A stretch of 18,026 bases of DNA. It comes from Hyphomonas sp. (GTDB lineage: Bacteria > Pseudomonadota > Alphaproteobacteria > Caulobacterales > Hyphomonadaceae). The stretch is from positions 1 through 18,026 of the forward strand of contig JANSXJ010000026.1 in NCBI GenBank assembly GCA_024743015.1, given 5' to 3'. Both the position numbers and the translations under genes were made by a program. Positions 7,076 through 15,324 of this stretch are shown here, in pieces; positions within the stretch are counted from its first letter, which is position 1; each line of letters begins with the position of its first letter. The notes under the pieces were generated by a model. It did not search any database and was not told the origin of the DNA. It saw nothing but the letters and a program-made list of their open reading frames with translations.

Positions 7076-7474
7076 ATTGGTCACCCAGCTGATACGCCGT
7101 AACTCAAAAACGATGCTGAAGTCCGGTTCGCTTTAGATCGGCGAAACCGCCCAATCGTGCTGTAATTACTATTTTTAGTGTTTGCCATTTCCACAGTCTT
7201 TCTGAGCGGTTGGTTTTCTTAGAGCATCGAAAAACAGATAGTTTCGTTCGCGACCCCTTGTTGAGGCCTGTGCGGCGTTAACTGGATCGAATCGAGTGTG
7301 CTTGCATTCCAAAACCGCGGCGATCAAGATTGCACGGTAATATCCGCTTTGCGAGCATTAGGAGACATTAGCTCAAACGCAATACACCCGTACGCGGACA
7401 CGCAGGATTGTCGATTGGTGCATGGGTGATGTGAACTCATCCGAATTGCCGTCGGCGACTCGATGGGGGTGGGG
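7076..7474. other. Intergenic region without a convincing gene
   Basis: Between the converging kinase and TonB-receptor genes I see no RNA gene or supported ORF. A short minus-strand frame (7324-7512) overlaps the terminator and has no ribosome site or recognisable content. CGGTTCGC (7124-7131) and GCGAAACCG (7141-7149) can pair with one bulged A about 50 bases after the kinase stop. This could be a weak terminator for the two-component operon but has no T-run. Confidence 0.5.
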
Positions 7475-7509
7475 AGAAAAAAACGCCGCCCCAAGACTAG
7501 AGCGGCGTT
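7475..7509 (-). terminator. Rho-independent terminator of the TonB-receptor gene
   Basis: On the minus strand AACGCCGC (from 7509), a 12-base loop and GCGGCGTT (to 7482) form an 8-bp perfect stem followed directly by a T-run (complement of the A-run at 7477-7483). It lies 24 bases past the stop of the receptor gene. All elements of an intrinsic terminator are present. Confidence 0.92.
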
Positions 7510-7532
7510 CACATTTGGATGGTGTTTGAGCG

Positions 7533-10106
7533 TTACCAGTTTACGGCTATGCGGCCATAGACAAATCGTCCGGCAAAACCAAATGGCGAGCGCGTCGAGA
7601 ATGGGAAGATCCCGTTGAAGTCCTGACCGGCTGGCGTATCAGTTGGATACTGATCCAGAAGATTGTCCGCACCGAAGCCGATCGTGACCTTGTCGGTCAG
7701 CTCGACATCAACCGATGCGTCCAGGATCCAGGCTGCATCCAGCGTATAGTCATTGGCTGGATTGTTAGATGGATCGACCACTTCTCCATAGCGCGTCGCG
7801 CGGGCATTGATGGTCGCATCTTTCCAAGCATAGTCCGCAGATAGGATCAGCTTGGTTTCCGGTGCGCTCTCTTCAAAGGTCAGACGGTTGTCCCGGCTGA
7901 AGAAGGTCAGCGACGGAATGACTGTGTTCATAGGAACATTTGTCACTTCAACTTCAGACCAGTTGAACGCACCTTGCAGACCCAGTTCACCGTGTTTGCC
8001 GAGATCCCAGTCATAACGGGCAACCACATCTACCCCGCGAGATTCAGTCTCGATGCCGTTCTGGAAGAAACGCAGGCGGCTAATGCCAGTAACGCCCGCA
8101 TTTGCGAGTACGGTATCTACTTCCGCGCCACCCAGATTTTCAGACAGGAAGATTTGGTCTTTGATGTCGATGCTATACGCATCCACGGTGACGAAGAAGT
8201 TCTCTTTTGGTGTAATCACTACACCGGCAGAGAAGCTGGTGGATTCTTCCGCATCCAGCGGCTGAGCACCCAGAGCAATCGCCGCAGCCGACTCGGCCGG
8301 GAAAGTCCCGATCTCAAACGGCACACCGTCAATGAAGTTGGTCGACGACGCAGTGAAGAACTGCTGCTGCAATGATGGAGCCCGGAACCCGGTGCTCACA
8401 GCACCGCGAACCGCAATGGTGTCATTGATGTCATAACGACCTGTGACTTTTCCGGTGAAGGTCTCACCGAAGTCAGAATAGTCCTCATAACGAACAGCTG
8501 CTGACAGCAGCGTGCGCTCATTTGGCTCCCACTCAGCGTCCGCATAAAGGCCGATATTGTCTCGTCCGGCATCGACTTCCGATTGAGGAGTGAAACCAGC
8601 AAACACCTGGCTTCCGCCCGCGAATCCGACGCCGAAATTCGCATCAAACGGATCCGGGAAGGTCGACGGATCGGTAATATCGAACCCGACTGGAACATTG
8701 TCACCGATGACTGGCTCATAGTTCACGCCTGGAATACCGCGATAGCCGCCCTGGATATAGGAGTTAGGCTCACCGGCAGTGATCTGGAAACCTTCGTCAC
8801 GGAACTCCACGCCGAAAGACAGAGTCGTCTCTCCTGGCAGCAGATTGTCAAACGTCCGTGTGACATTGGCGTTCAGCACGATTTGATCATACTCCAACGC
8901 GCCAGCGTCAAACTCTGTCTGGCTCGTCGGCCCGAGCGAAGCGTTGAGCGTGTTGACGACGGAATAGTCGAGCTCATTGGAGCCGTAGACTAAGCTGAAG
9001 TCTGCATCCCATCCACCGAGATCGCCGCGGATACCACCGCCAGCGCTGATGTCGGTCACGTCGCCAACAATCGTAGGCAGGAAACCATCTGGATAGATTT
9101 CAGTCAGGTTACGCGGAGTGCTACGCGTACCCAGTGGGCTTGGCGCAGAGTCACTGGACCGACGATAGAAACCGGTACTTTCGGCTTCTCGGTCTTGATA
9201 GCCCGCCCAGCCATACAACTCCCAGTCGTCGCTGAGATTAATACCCGCGTTGGCAAAAGCGCTGAAGTCTTCCGCATTGCCATTACCCCAATTGTGGTTG
9301 AGGCGATTAAAGGTCGTCTCACGCGGGTCCGAAACACCACCGGGCGTGATGTATTGTGGACGCGGGTCGAGGCCGGCCCGGTTCGAAGGATTACGATCCT
9401 TGTATTCCGCAGAAATGGTCAAGAAGCCTGAGTCGCCGAGCGCGAATCCTTTCCAGCCACTAATCTGCAGCGTTTCACCATCAACCGCATCTCGGCCTTG
9501 GCCATCAATATCGGTGACGAAAGCACCGTAGCGCGCATTTACGCCGCCACCGGAACTCTCTTCCTTCAACAGCACATTGATCACACCGGCGATGGCGTCA
9601 GAACCATACTGCGCGGAGGCACCGTCCCGCAGAACCTGGACGCTGCCAATCGCAGCCGTCGGGATCGAATTCAGGTCGACCGCAGAAGAGCCACGACCGA
9701 CAGACCCGTTAATGTTGACCAGCGAAGACGAATGGCGACGCTTTGAGTTGACCAGCACGAGCGTCTGGTCGGGCGCGAGGCCGCGCAACGTGGCCGGACG
9801 AATAATGTCGGTTCCGTCATTAATCGACGTCTGGTTAAAGTTGAATGACGGGACCGTCGCCGCGAGGATCTGGTTGAGTTCTGTTCGGCCAGTTTCGGTC
9901 AGCTCAGCCACTGGAAACACATCGACCGGAACCGCAGTTTCTAGAGCGGTACGGTCGGCGGAACGGGTCCCTGTAACAACAATCTGGGTCTGGCGCAGTT
10001 CATCGTCCGCTGCATCTTCATCGGCGGTCTGAGCGTGGCCTGGGAGAGCGGCCACCAACATAGCGAGGGCGAGCGCACTGCCTCCAAATAGAGTTCTTTT
10101 CTTCAT
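7533..10106 (-). CDS. TonB-dependent outer-membrane receptor (857 aa)
   Basis: The frame is open to 10163, but AAGGAG (10113-10118) lies six bases before the ATG at 10106, which starts a clear signal peptide (MKKRTLFGG, hydrophobic Ala/Leu core, cleavage after GHA at about residue 25). A TonB-box-like stretch QIVVTGTR (about 40-47) is followed by the plug domain (about 50-175) with LRGLAPDQTLVLVN, then RDGASAQYGSDAIAGVINV, the usual signature at the plug end. The rest is a large beta-barrel with alternating aromatic strands, ending in an aromatic residue (RIAVNW). It imports an unknown substrate across the outer membrane using TonB-ExbBD energy. The NSKRRH plug variant is one I associate with large receptor families in Caulobacterales, Maricaulales and Sphingomonadales, often linked to complex organic compounds rather than only iron. 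A clear terminator follows. Confidence 0.95.
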   Translation of the reverse strand: MKKRTLFGGSALALAMLVAALPGHAQTADEDAADDELRQTQIVVTGTRSADRTALETAVPVDVFPVAELTETGRTELNQILAATVPSFNFNQTSINDGTDIIRPATLRGLAPDQTLVLVNSKRRHSSSLVNINGSVGRGSSAVDLNSIPTAAIGSVQVLRDGASAQYGSDAIAGVINVLLKEESSGGGVNARYGAFVTDIDGQGRDAVDGETLQISGWKGFALGDSGFLTISAEYKDRNPSNRAGLDPRPQYITPGGVSDPRETTFNRLNHNWGNGNAEDFSAFANAGINLSDDWELYGWAGYQDREAESTGFYRRSSDSAPSPLGTRSTPRNLTEIYPDGFLPTIVGDVTDISAGGGIRGDLGGWDADFSLVYGSNELDYSVVNTLNASLGPTSQTEFDAGALEYDQIVLNANVTRTFDNLLPGETTLSFGVEFRDEGFQITAGEPNSYIQGGYRGIPGVNYEPVIGDNVPVGFDITDPSTFPDPFDANFGVGFAGGSQVFAGFTPQSEVDAGRDNIGLYADAEWEPNERTLLSAAVRYEDYSDFGETFTGKVTGRYDINDTIAVRGAVSTGFRAPSLQQQFFTASSTNFIDGVPFEIGTFPAESAAAIALGAQPLDAEESTSFSAGVVITPKENFFVTVDAYSIDIKDQIFLSENLGGAEVDTVLANAGVTGISRLRFFQNGIETESRGVDVVARYDWDLGKHGELGLQGAFNWSEVEVTNVPMNTVIPSLTFFSRDNRLTFEESAPETKLILSADYAWKDATINARATRYGEVVDPSNNPANDYTLDAAWILDASVDVELTDKVTIGFGADNLLDQYPTDTPAGQDFNGIFPFSTRSPFGFAGRFVYGRIAVNW

Positions 10107-10392
10107 ATTATACTCCTTGCTGTTACTTCCGTAATCCAACATAGCCCTCTGCCCCTGCGTCAACTATGCATCAAGATGAATCTCAAGCGCTTCGCGCCCG
10201 AATTGTTGCAACAATGGCACAGCGATTTGGGCACCACGTCTATCAAGAGCCCGACTTGAATTGCGTTGTTTTGCCCAGCTGGGTGTCCAAGACTCGACCA
10301 TCAACTACGTCATTCGGCGCACCAGCTGAACGAGCAAAACCAGACGTAAGAAAACTTGCAGAGACCCGGTTTATTCGCCCCGAACTGGATCG
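10107..10392. other. Intergenic region upstream of the TonB-receptor gene
   Basis: This 286-bp stretch should hold the receptor promoter on the minus strand. TTGACG (complement of 10158-10163) is a plausible -35, but no good -10 appears at standard spacing; TATGTT follows after only 14 bases. A plus-strand frame from 10166 runs into the neighbouring gene and has no recognisable content. One alternative frame contains a short HTH-like stretch (FAQLGVQDSTINYVIRRT, about 10274-10327) flanked by stops, possibly a relic. Confidence 0.4.
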
Positions 10393-11343
10393 TTATCGGC
10401 ACGCGGACATGGCATCCGTCCGAAGGCGCTGCACTTCATCGCCCCATTCAATGCGAGTTTTGGAAACGAAATTCTCAGCAAAGAACTCCGCCTTACACTC
10501 ACATTCGCGCCCACCCGCTCGTTGGCATTCGGATCGGTAGAATTCTTTCGCCTGCTCACGACTGCGACAGTCGCCGTCTTCGAACATGCGGGCGAGAATC
10601 TTCGGAGCGGTCAGCTCAGGGCTGCTATAGTCTGCAAGCTCGGCAACGGTTGCGGCCCGATCTTCATCGTAATTTTCTTGGCGCCCGCGGGCGGTCGCCG
10701 AGGCGTCTTGCTGTTGTGCGGTCAATCTTGCACGGACCTCGTCTCTTTTCGCTGCTCCCAACTCGACGACACAGGCCTTATCGAGCAAGGCCTTGCTGGT
10801 ACGGCCATTCAGATGCGCCAAGGCCATCTCCGCCTCGAACCCTGAAAGATCTGTTTCGCTCGAAGTGAGTGGCGCGGGCGCAGCATCCTGTGACGTCACT
10901 GAAGAGTCGGTCGCGGCAAAACTCACCAAAAACAGATCAAATCGTGTTCCATCCGGGGTTGCGACCCATGCGGTTATCGGTGCGCCCGATACAATCGCGG
11001 CTTGCAGCGCATCAGCGTCAGCACCAGAGCTTGCATACACGGCTCTTGAATCTGCACCGCCGCCTCGTCCTGTCGCTTTCCATCCGCGCTGATTGACCCA
11101 GCTGTCGATGATGGTTCCACCTGCATCTATCTTCACAATCAAATCGCGCGGGTTCGGCATGCCGAGCGCTTGATTGGCTTCATTTCGGACCGAACCTGGC
11201 ATGACCAAACGACTATCGCGATTGTCGCTGCAACTATACTCGATTGCCCCATCCAAAGACGTAGCTTCGTAAACAACGCATTCTGCATATGCTGTTGCGA
11301 TGCAAGCAACGGATAAGATTATTGTTGAGAGAGTCTTGAGCAC
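10393..11343 (-). CDS. Exported protein of unknown function (316 aa)
   Basis: A GTG start at 11343 is supported by AAGGGGA about seven bases upstream. Residues 1-20 form a signal peptide (MLKTLSTIILSVACIATAYA) with likely cleavage before Glu-Cys. The N-terminal half (about 20-145) is beta-rich with paired cysteines. A Pro/Thr/Ser linker (about 148-165) leads to a charged, probably helical C-terminal half (about 170-316) with cysteines in DKACVVE, EDGDCRSRE and a CECKAEFF cluster. I recognise no family. It lies 111 bp downstream of another exported-protein gene on the same strand and upstream of the TonB-receptor gene, but the 286-bp gap before the receptor argues against one simple operon. 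Confidence 0.75.
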   Translation of the reverse strand: MLKTLSTIILSVACIATAYAECVVYEATSLDGAIEYSCSDNRDSRLVMPGSVRNEANQALGMPNPRDLIVKIDAGGTIIDSWVNQRGWKATGRGGGADSRAVYASSGADADALQAAIVSGAPITAWVATPDGTRFDLFLVSFAATDSSVTSQDAAPAPLTSSETDLSGFEAEMALAHLNGRTSKALLDKACVVELGAAKRDEVRARLTAQQQDASATARGRQENYDEDRAATVAELADYSSPELTAPKILARMFEDGDCRSREQAKEFYRSECQRAGGRECECKAEFFAENFVSKTRIEWGDEVQRLRTDAMSACR

Positions 11344-11454
11344 GCAATGTCCCCTTCGCGTTTCTGAAACGTGTGAGGTTTACCCGTACACAACGGTTTC
11401 CAGAACTCAAGAACGCGCGGGAAGAACGTGGGAGTTAAACCAACTCTCGGACCG

Positions 11455-12579
11455 CTATTCACCGAAATAGTGTTTGCATGCGTCGAGTTCGCGCCGTCCC
11501 CAAACATCGTGCAGGTCCCAGGCCCACCAGGGCGTATCGTTTCCGTAGCAATAATTGCGGAACTGCAAAATCGCGAGGCCGGCGATAAACGCTTTCGCGA
11601 GGTCCTCAGCTTCCTGCCGTGCGGCAAGCACGTCCTGCGTTCGCTTCGCGCTTTGTGCCTTGTGCCAATTATAGTCGGCATACGAGAGGCGTTCCCATTT
11701 CTTATTCAGCGTTTTGATTCTGCCATTTTCGAACTCCGAAATGCCATAACCCAGAGAGAGCGTCAGCGTGTTTGCATCGCTCGTATCGAAGTCCATTGCT
11801 TCCAATCGCGTCCGCTCGGGCTCCGGCAAGTTCTCCCAAAAATAGAAAAAACCTGTCGCGAAACCTGCATCATAAGGCCTGATGCGCAGCGATTGAGCAC
11901 CTGCGTCGAGTTGGAATGAACTGTGTTCTCGAGCATTCGCACCCACTCGATACTCCGGGTATTCGAATTCAGCGATATTAAAAATCTGACCATCTGAGCT
12001 GTGTTGTAGTCCCACGAGCCAGATGTCCGCCTGCACGGAAACCGTTTTGCCGCCACAAAAATTTCCGACCACCTGGTCACGCATGATCGGTTTCAGGTTC
12101 TGCTCGAACCATGCCCGCGAGATCTCAAATGTCGGCGGCTTGTTGATCACGATAACGACGTGCATGGATGGCACAACTACGGGTGCAATATTGAACCGGG
12201 TGCTATCTTGTCGCCATTCGCGGTGCCATTTCGGCGCAGAGCAAATGAGGCCTTCCGGAATTATCTTCGAGATGGGTCGACCACTGGCGTTCTGTTCGCG
12301 CGTGCGCACATTGCCCCGATTGAAGATGGCGATTGAGTCTTCCGCATACAGGAGAACGCCCCGGTTTTGTGGCGATAGGGACACCGTGTCTCCGTAGTTT
12401 GGCAAGTCCTTCGCTTGTATCGGGCGCCAATCCTGAGGATCGAAAGTGGCGGTCTCCTCAATCAGGGTTTGGTTCAAGTAACTGCCCTGAGCGACTGCCG
12501 CGATGGGAATGAGACAAAGAGCAAAGACGCTTAACAGCCATAAGATAAATGGGCGCTCGCCCCTAAAGTTATGGTTCAT
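11455..12579 (-). CDS. Exported protein of unknown function (374 aa)
   Basis: The ATG at 12579 follows AGAGG with about seven bases of spacing. A signal peptide of about 31 residues has basic residues, the hydrophobic core FILWLLSVFALCLIPIA and cleavage after AVA. The mature protein is beta-rich in its first 250 residues, with a hydrophobic strand VVIVINK near residue 145. A charged helix follows (about 300-340), then an aromatic C-terminus rich in Trp, Tyr and Cys (TPWWAWDLHDVWGRR, DACKHYFGE). I do not recognise the family. It is the first of three exported-protein genes on this strand; the next starts 111 bp downstream. I saw no copy of the 22-bp dyad upstream. Confidence 0.75.
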   Translation of the reverse strand: MNHNFRGERPFILWLLSVFALCLIPIAAVAQGSYLNQTLIEETATFDPQDWRPIQAKDLPNYGDTVSLSPQNRGVLLYAEDSIAIFNRGNVRTREQNASGRPISKIIPEGLICSAPKWHREWRQDSTRFNIAPVVVPSMHVVIVINKPPTFEISRAWFEQNLKPIMRDQVVGNFCGGKTVSVQADIWLVGLQHSSDGQIFNIAEFEYPEYRVGANAREHSSFQLDAGAQSLRIRPYDAGFATGFFYFWENLPEPERTRLEAMDFDTSDANTLTLSLGYGISEFENGRIKTLNKKWERLSYADYNWHKAQSAKRTQDVLAARQEAEDLAKAFIAGLAILQFRNYCYGNDTPWWAWDLHDVWGRRELDACKHYFGE

Positions 12580-12649
12580 TCCGCTACCTCTAAGCTATTC
12601 GATCGTTGATGAGATCGTCGTAAACTGATGCATCCTCGCACAAGCCTTA

Positions 12650-12667
12650 GAACCGTCCAAGCGGTTC
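12650..12667. other. Short inverted repeat in the divergent intergenic region
   Basis: GAACCG (12650-12655) and CGGTTC (12662-12667) are perfect 6-bp arms around six bases. They lie between the divergent exported-protein gene and the truncated AraC gene. It could be an operator or chance; no T-run follows. Confidence 0.2.
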
Positions 12668-12761
12668 CGAGAAGGGAGCAAAAGACGACATAAGCTAAGA
12701 GACCCAAGTTTCCTCGAATAGGACGCTCGAGATTTCAGAATAATTTAGTTAGAATGTCTGA

Positions 12762-13403
12762 ATGAGCCAGATAACATCTCTCTATGTCCACAAAGTGCTG
12801 GGACAGGTGGCTGCAGGGGTGGCAACCGCGGACCTTCTTGAACGCTTGGGAATGCGCCCGGATGCGCCCATTGATCCAAAGAAAATGGTGCCATCGGAGG
12901 CTTATTATGATTTCTTCGCAGATCTCTGCAGCCGTGACCCGCAGGGCTTGTCTTTGCCGCTTCGCATTGGCGCTGCTATGCGAAGTGACGAATATGGAGC
13001 TTTTGGTCTGGCATGGAAATCTGCGCCAAATCTGAGAGGCTCCTATGCCCGTTCCGAACGTTATGGGCATGTGTTGGGTAGCGCCGAAACCTACTCGCTT
13101 GAGAAAACCAATGACGGCTGGTTGTTCAATCTCGAAAAAGCCGGCGATGCTCGCCTTGGCATGCGGCTTTCGAATGAAGCCAGCATGTCCGCCGTAGACG
13201 CGATCAGCAAAGAAGTGAGCACCGCGGATTTTGTGCCACTTGCCATTCTATTCAAACACGCCCCGCGGGGGGATGTATCAACCTACGAAGACCATTTTGG
13301 CTGCCCAGTGCACTTTGAGTCGGGGCGTGACGCGCTCCTGATTAGCGAAAAAAGCATGGATGCGCCGAACAAACTTGGCGATGAAACGGTGCTGTCAGTC
13401 TAA
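12762..13403 (+). pseudogene. AraC-family regulator truncated by an IS6 element (DNA-binding domain lost)
   Basis: The 213 residues match the N-terminal ligand-binding domain of the large AraC subfamily with the Arabinose_bd-type domain: MSQITSLYVHKVLG at the start, EYGAFGLAWKSAPNLRGSYAR in the middle and a PVHFESGRDALLIS block near the end. Full-length relatives are about 330-350 residues and end in two helix-turn-helix motifs. Here host coding stops at GDE/T. The last codons and the TAA at 13401 are supplied by the IS6 left end beginning at 13388. I found no HTH fragment to the right of the IS. A truncated protein could still be made and might bind ligand or dimerise but could not bind DNA. 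Its probable former targets are the SDR and oxidase genes further right. Confidence 0.85.
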
Positions 13404-13410
13404 TGCGAAC
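13388..13410 (+). repeat. IS6 left terminal inverted repeat
   Basis: It matches the right end at about 14 of 23 positions, including GG at 1-2 and TGTCAG at 6-11. It encodes the last four codons and stop of the truncated AraC frame. Confidence 0.6.
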
Positions 13411-13441
13411 CAGTCTCCAGCATCGAACGGGCTAGGGGCTC

Positions 13442-14146
13442 TTATCCAGCCAAAAGCTGGCGCCATTCGGAGAGGGCGGCGTTTCTCATCGATTTGAATG
13501 TGGAGCGGTGGTTGATGTGGCGGTCTAGATTGAAGTGATTGTGGAAGGAGGCGTGGGTCGACGCGAACTTCTGTAGATTGCTCATCCTTCGAAACCTCGA
13601 CATCGCTCGCTCTCGCCGCCGGAAGGGCAGGTGGCTATTCTCAGCTCTGTGATTCAAGTGGCGACCGACCTCCTGGCGGTCGTGTATTCCGATTTCTTTC
13701 ATCGCGGCGCCATAGGATCGAAGTCGGTCTGTGATGACTACCTTTGGTAACCCGTATCGCTTCATTGCTTTCTTTAGAAACCTAAGCGCAGCAGGCTTAT
13801 CACGGGTCTTGGTGACATAGCTTTCCAGCACTTCACCTTCATGGTCGACAGCGCGCCAGAGATAGTGCTGTACGCCATTGATCTTCACGAAGACCTCGTC
13901 GAGATGCCACTGCCATTGAGTATGCTGGCGCATGAAGCTCGCTCGCTTCGTTCTGATCTTACCAGCGAAGATCGGACCAAATCGATCGACCCAGAGCCGC
14001 ACACTTTCGTGGCAGATATCGATTCCGCGTTCGTGCAGGAGGTCTTCCACATTGCGCAGTGAAAGTGGAAATCGCACATACATCATGACCGCGAGTTGGA
14101 TGATTTCGGACGAGGTTTTGAAATAGCGGAATGGGTTTTTGCTCAT
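13442..14146 (-). CDS. IS6-family DDE transposase (234 aa, intact)
   Basis: The length and the opening MSKNPFRYFKTSSEIIQLAV are typical of alphaproteobacterial IS6-family transposases. An N-terminal helix-turn-helix region (about 20-60, LSLRNVEDLLHERGIDICHESV) is followed by the DDE catalytic core. The first Asp is in WHLDEVFVK, the second in VITDRLRSYGAAM, and the Glu is in the HRAENSHLPFRRRERAM block, also an IS6 signature. No frameshift or internal stop is present, so it is probably active. It catalyses replicative cointegrate formation between element ends and a target. The gene reads from the right end of the element, with its start about 50 bp inside it. Confidence 0.95.
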   Translation of the reverse strand: MSKNPFRYFKTSSEIIQLAVMMYVRFPLSLRNVEDLLHERGIDICHESVRLWVDRFGPIFAGKIRTKRASFMRQHTQWQWHLDEVFVKINGVQHYLWRAVDHEGEVLESYVTKTRDKPAALRFLKKAMKRYGLPKVVITDRLRSYGAAMKEIGIHDRQEVGRHLNHRAENSHLPFRRRERAMSRFRRMSNLQKFASTHASFHNHFNLDRHINHRSTFKSMRNAALSEWRQLLAG

Positions 14147-14174
14147 AGGTCGAGCCTAGAGCAGGGCGGTTAAA

Positions 14175-14197
14175 GCTCACTTTCCGCTGACAATCCC
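14175..14197 (-). repeat. IS6 right terminal inverted repeat
   Basis: Read inward on the minus strand from 14197 it begins GGGATTGTCAGCGGAAAG. The same sequence with few changes ends another element at base 44 of this window. The transposase promoter should lie just inside this end. Confidence 0.6.
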
Positions 14198-14337
14198 ATG
14201 GCGGGGCTTAACAAAATTGAACATCCTAAAGCCTCAATTGCCCTCGCTATGGTGCGATGTCGAAGACAGTGTCTCGGTATTGGCTTTCCTGCGTTTGCGT
14301 GCGTGCTCTTTCGCAACGCCAGATCACCGTGTCATGA

Positions 14338-15126
14338 TCAATCCCGCATGAACGCGCCGCCATTAACGTGTAGAACTTGTCCTGTGATGTGGCGGGCCGT
14401 GTCAGACAAAAGGAATAGAATAGGCCCGATGATGTCATCACTGACCGCCATGCGTCCCAATGGGACACGCGCATTGTAATCATCTTTGTCAAAGCGAGCC
14501 GGGGCTCCAGTATCGTCAGCACCCTCGCCATAGCCCCCGCGAATAAATGCGGTATCAACAGCCCCGGGAGCCACAGCATTAACGCGGACACTCGGAGCGA
14601 GTTCGGCAGCGAGAATGCGCGTCACAGCATTGAGTCCGGCTTTGGCCGCGCCATAACCTGCATAACCCGGTGCACCGATTTGGCCGATCGCCGTCGAAAG
14701 GAATACAATCGATGACTCGTTCGCAAGCAAGGCCCGCGCCTCACGTATCGCGAGGACGGGACCGCGCAGGTTTCCCGATATGACATCATCGAATCGATCA
14801 GTTTCGAGCACACTGATCTGGTCATGGCCTTTTGTGTAGCCAGAGCAAACGGCGATGCTATTCAGCGTCACGCCTAATTCCTTCAGAAAATTGAATGCCT
14901 CGATTATGCTGGGCTCATCACGCAGGTCGATGGAAATAGGGCGGGTGCCGGGAATATCGCTGCGCCGTGATATGGCAGCCGGAAGATCCATCACGATGAC
15001 GTTGCAGCCGAGTTGCGCCGCGGCACTTGCAAACGCGTAGCCGATGCCGCCACAACCGCCAATCACCAGAATCGTTGATTTCGCAGGTGGACCGAGGCGT
15101 TCGAAGTCGGTAGCTGGCAATTCCAT
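14338..15126 (-). CDS. Short-chain dehydrogenase/reductase (262 aa)
   Basis: The frame is open to 15255, but the ATG at 15126 has AAGGA about ten bases upstream and gives the normal SDR length. Features: a nucleotide-binding glycine motif GGCGGIG (23-29) after the first strand; a VMDLP acidic turn suggesting NAD preference; the active-site motif Tyr158-x3-Lys162 (YGAAK); and the C-terminal HVNGGAFMRD signature. The usual NNAG motif reads CSGYTK, and the catalytic serine position appears to be Thr145, with Ser144 beside it. It probably oxidises or reduces an alcohol/ketone. The substrate is unknown. It is divergent from the hypothetical/membrane/FAD-oxidase operon, with 198 bp between, and may share its pathway. 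Its 3' end lies 140 bp from the IS6 element. Confidence 0.92.
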   Translation of the reverse strand: MELPATDFERLGPPAKSTILVIGGCGGIGYAFASAAAQLGCNVIVMDLPAAISRRSDIPGTRPISIDLRDEPSIIEAFNFLKELGVTLNSIAVCSGYTKGHDQISVLETDRFDDVISGNLRGPVLAIREARALLANESSIVFLSTAIGQIGAPGYAGYGAAKAGLNAVTRILAAELAPSVRVNAVAPGAVDTAFIRGGYGEGADDTGAPARFDKDDYNARVPLGRMAVSDDIIGPILFLLSDTARHITGQVLHVNGGAFMRD

Positions 15127-15324
15127 CGTGATATATTCCTTGGTTGTTGTTAGGTTGTATTGAAGGCTAGCTTCATGCGTCGCCAATCGCGCCAGGCATT
15201 TGTGACCTATAAGATATACCATTTGCAAGCTTGATGAATACCAATCCAATCTCACAAATATTTATTGTGGCTTTAGACAAGAACTTGTTGGATGCCGCGT
15301 GGTTATCAGTTCAATTTTTTATAA
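15127..15324. promoter_or_regulatory. Divergent promoter region of the SDR gene and the oxidase operon
   Basis: This A+T-rich 198-bp stretch must carry promoters for both directions. A TAGACA (15275-15280) resembles a -35, and TATAA ends directly at the ATG of the plus-strand gene, but no complete promoter is convincing. The truncated AraC regulator at 12762 may once have acted here; I could not identify its site. Confidence 0.4.

Larger units (their letters stand above)
13388..14197 (-). mobile_element. IS6-family insertion sequence, apparently complete (810 bp)
   Basis: The element contains one intact IS6-type transposase gene and is bounded by imperfect terminal repeats. The left end reads GGTGCTGTCAGTCTAATG; the right end, read inward, is GGGATTGTCAGCGGAAAG. 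They share the GG-N3-TGTCAG core, which resembles the GG-N3-TGT start of IS26 and IS6100 ends. The length of 810 bp is normal for the family. The 8 bp outside the ends differ (gatgaaac on the left, atggcggg on the right), so no target duplication remains. This fits IS6-type replicative events that delete or rearrange neighbouring DNA. The right end is nearly the same as the element end at 1-44. Confidence 0.7.

Noticed and set aside
7324..7512. Minus-strand 62-codon ORF in the kinase/receptor gap
   Set aside because: It overlaps the strong terminator, has no ribosome site and has no recognisable content.
10166..10540. Plus-strand 124-codon ORF
   Set aside because: Its second half is antisense to the well-supported exported-protein gene, composition is Arg/Ser-rich shadow type, and no domain is visible.
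14198..14337. Remnant of the lost AraC HTH or another gene between the IS and the SDR gene
   Set aside because: I translated this stretch in the plausible frames and saw no AraC HTH motif or recognisable fragment.
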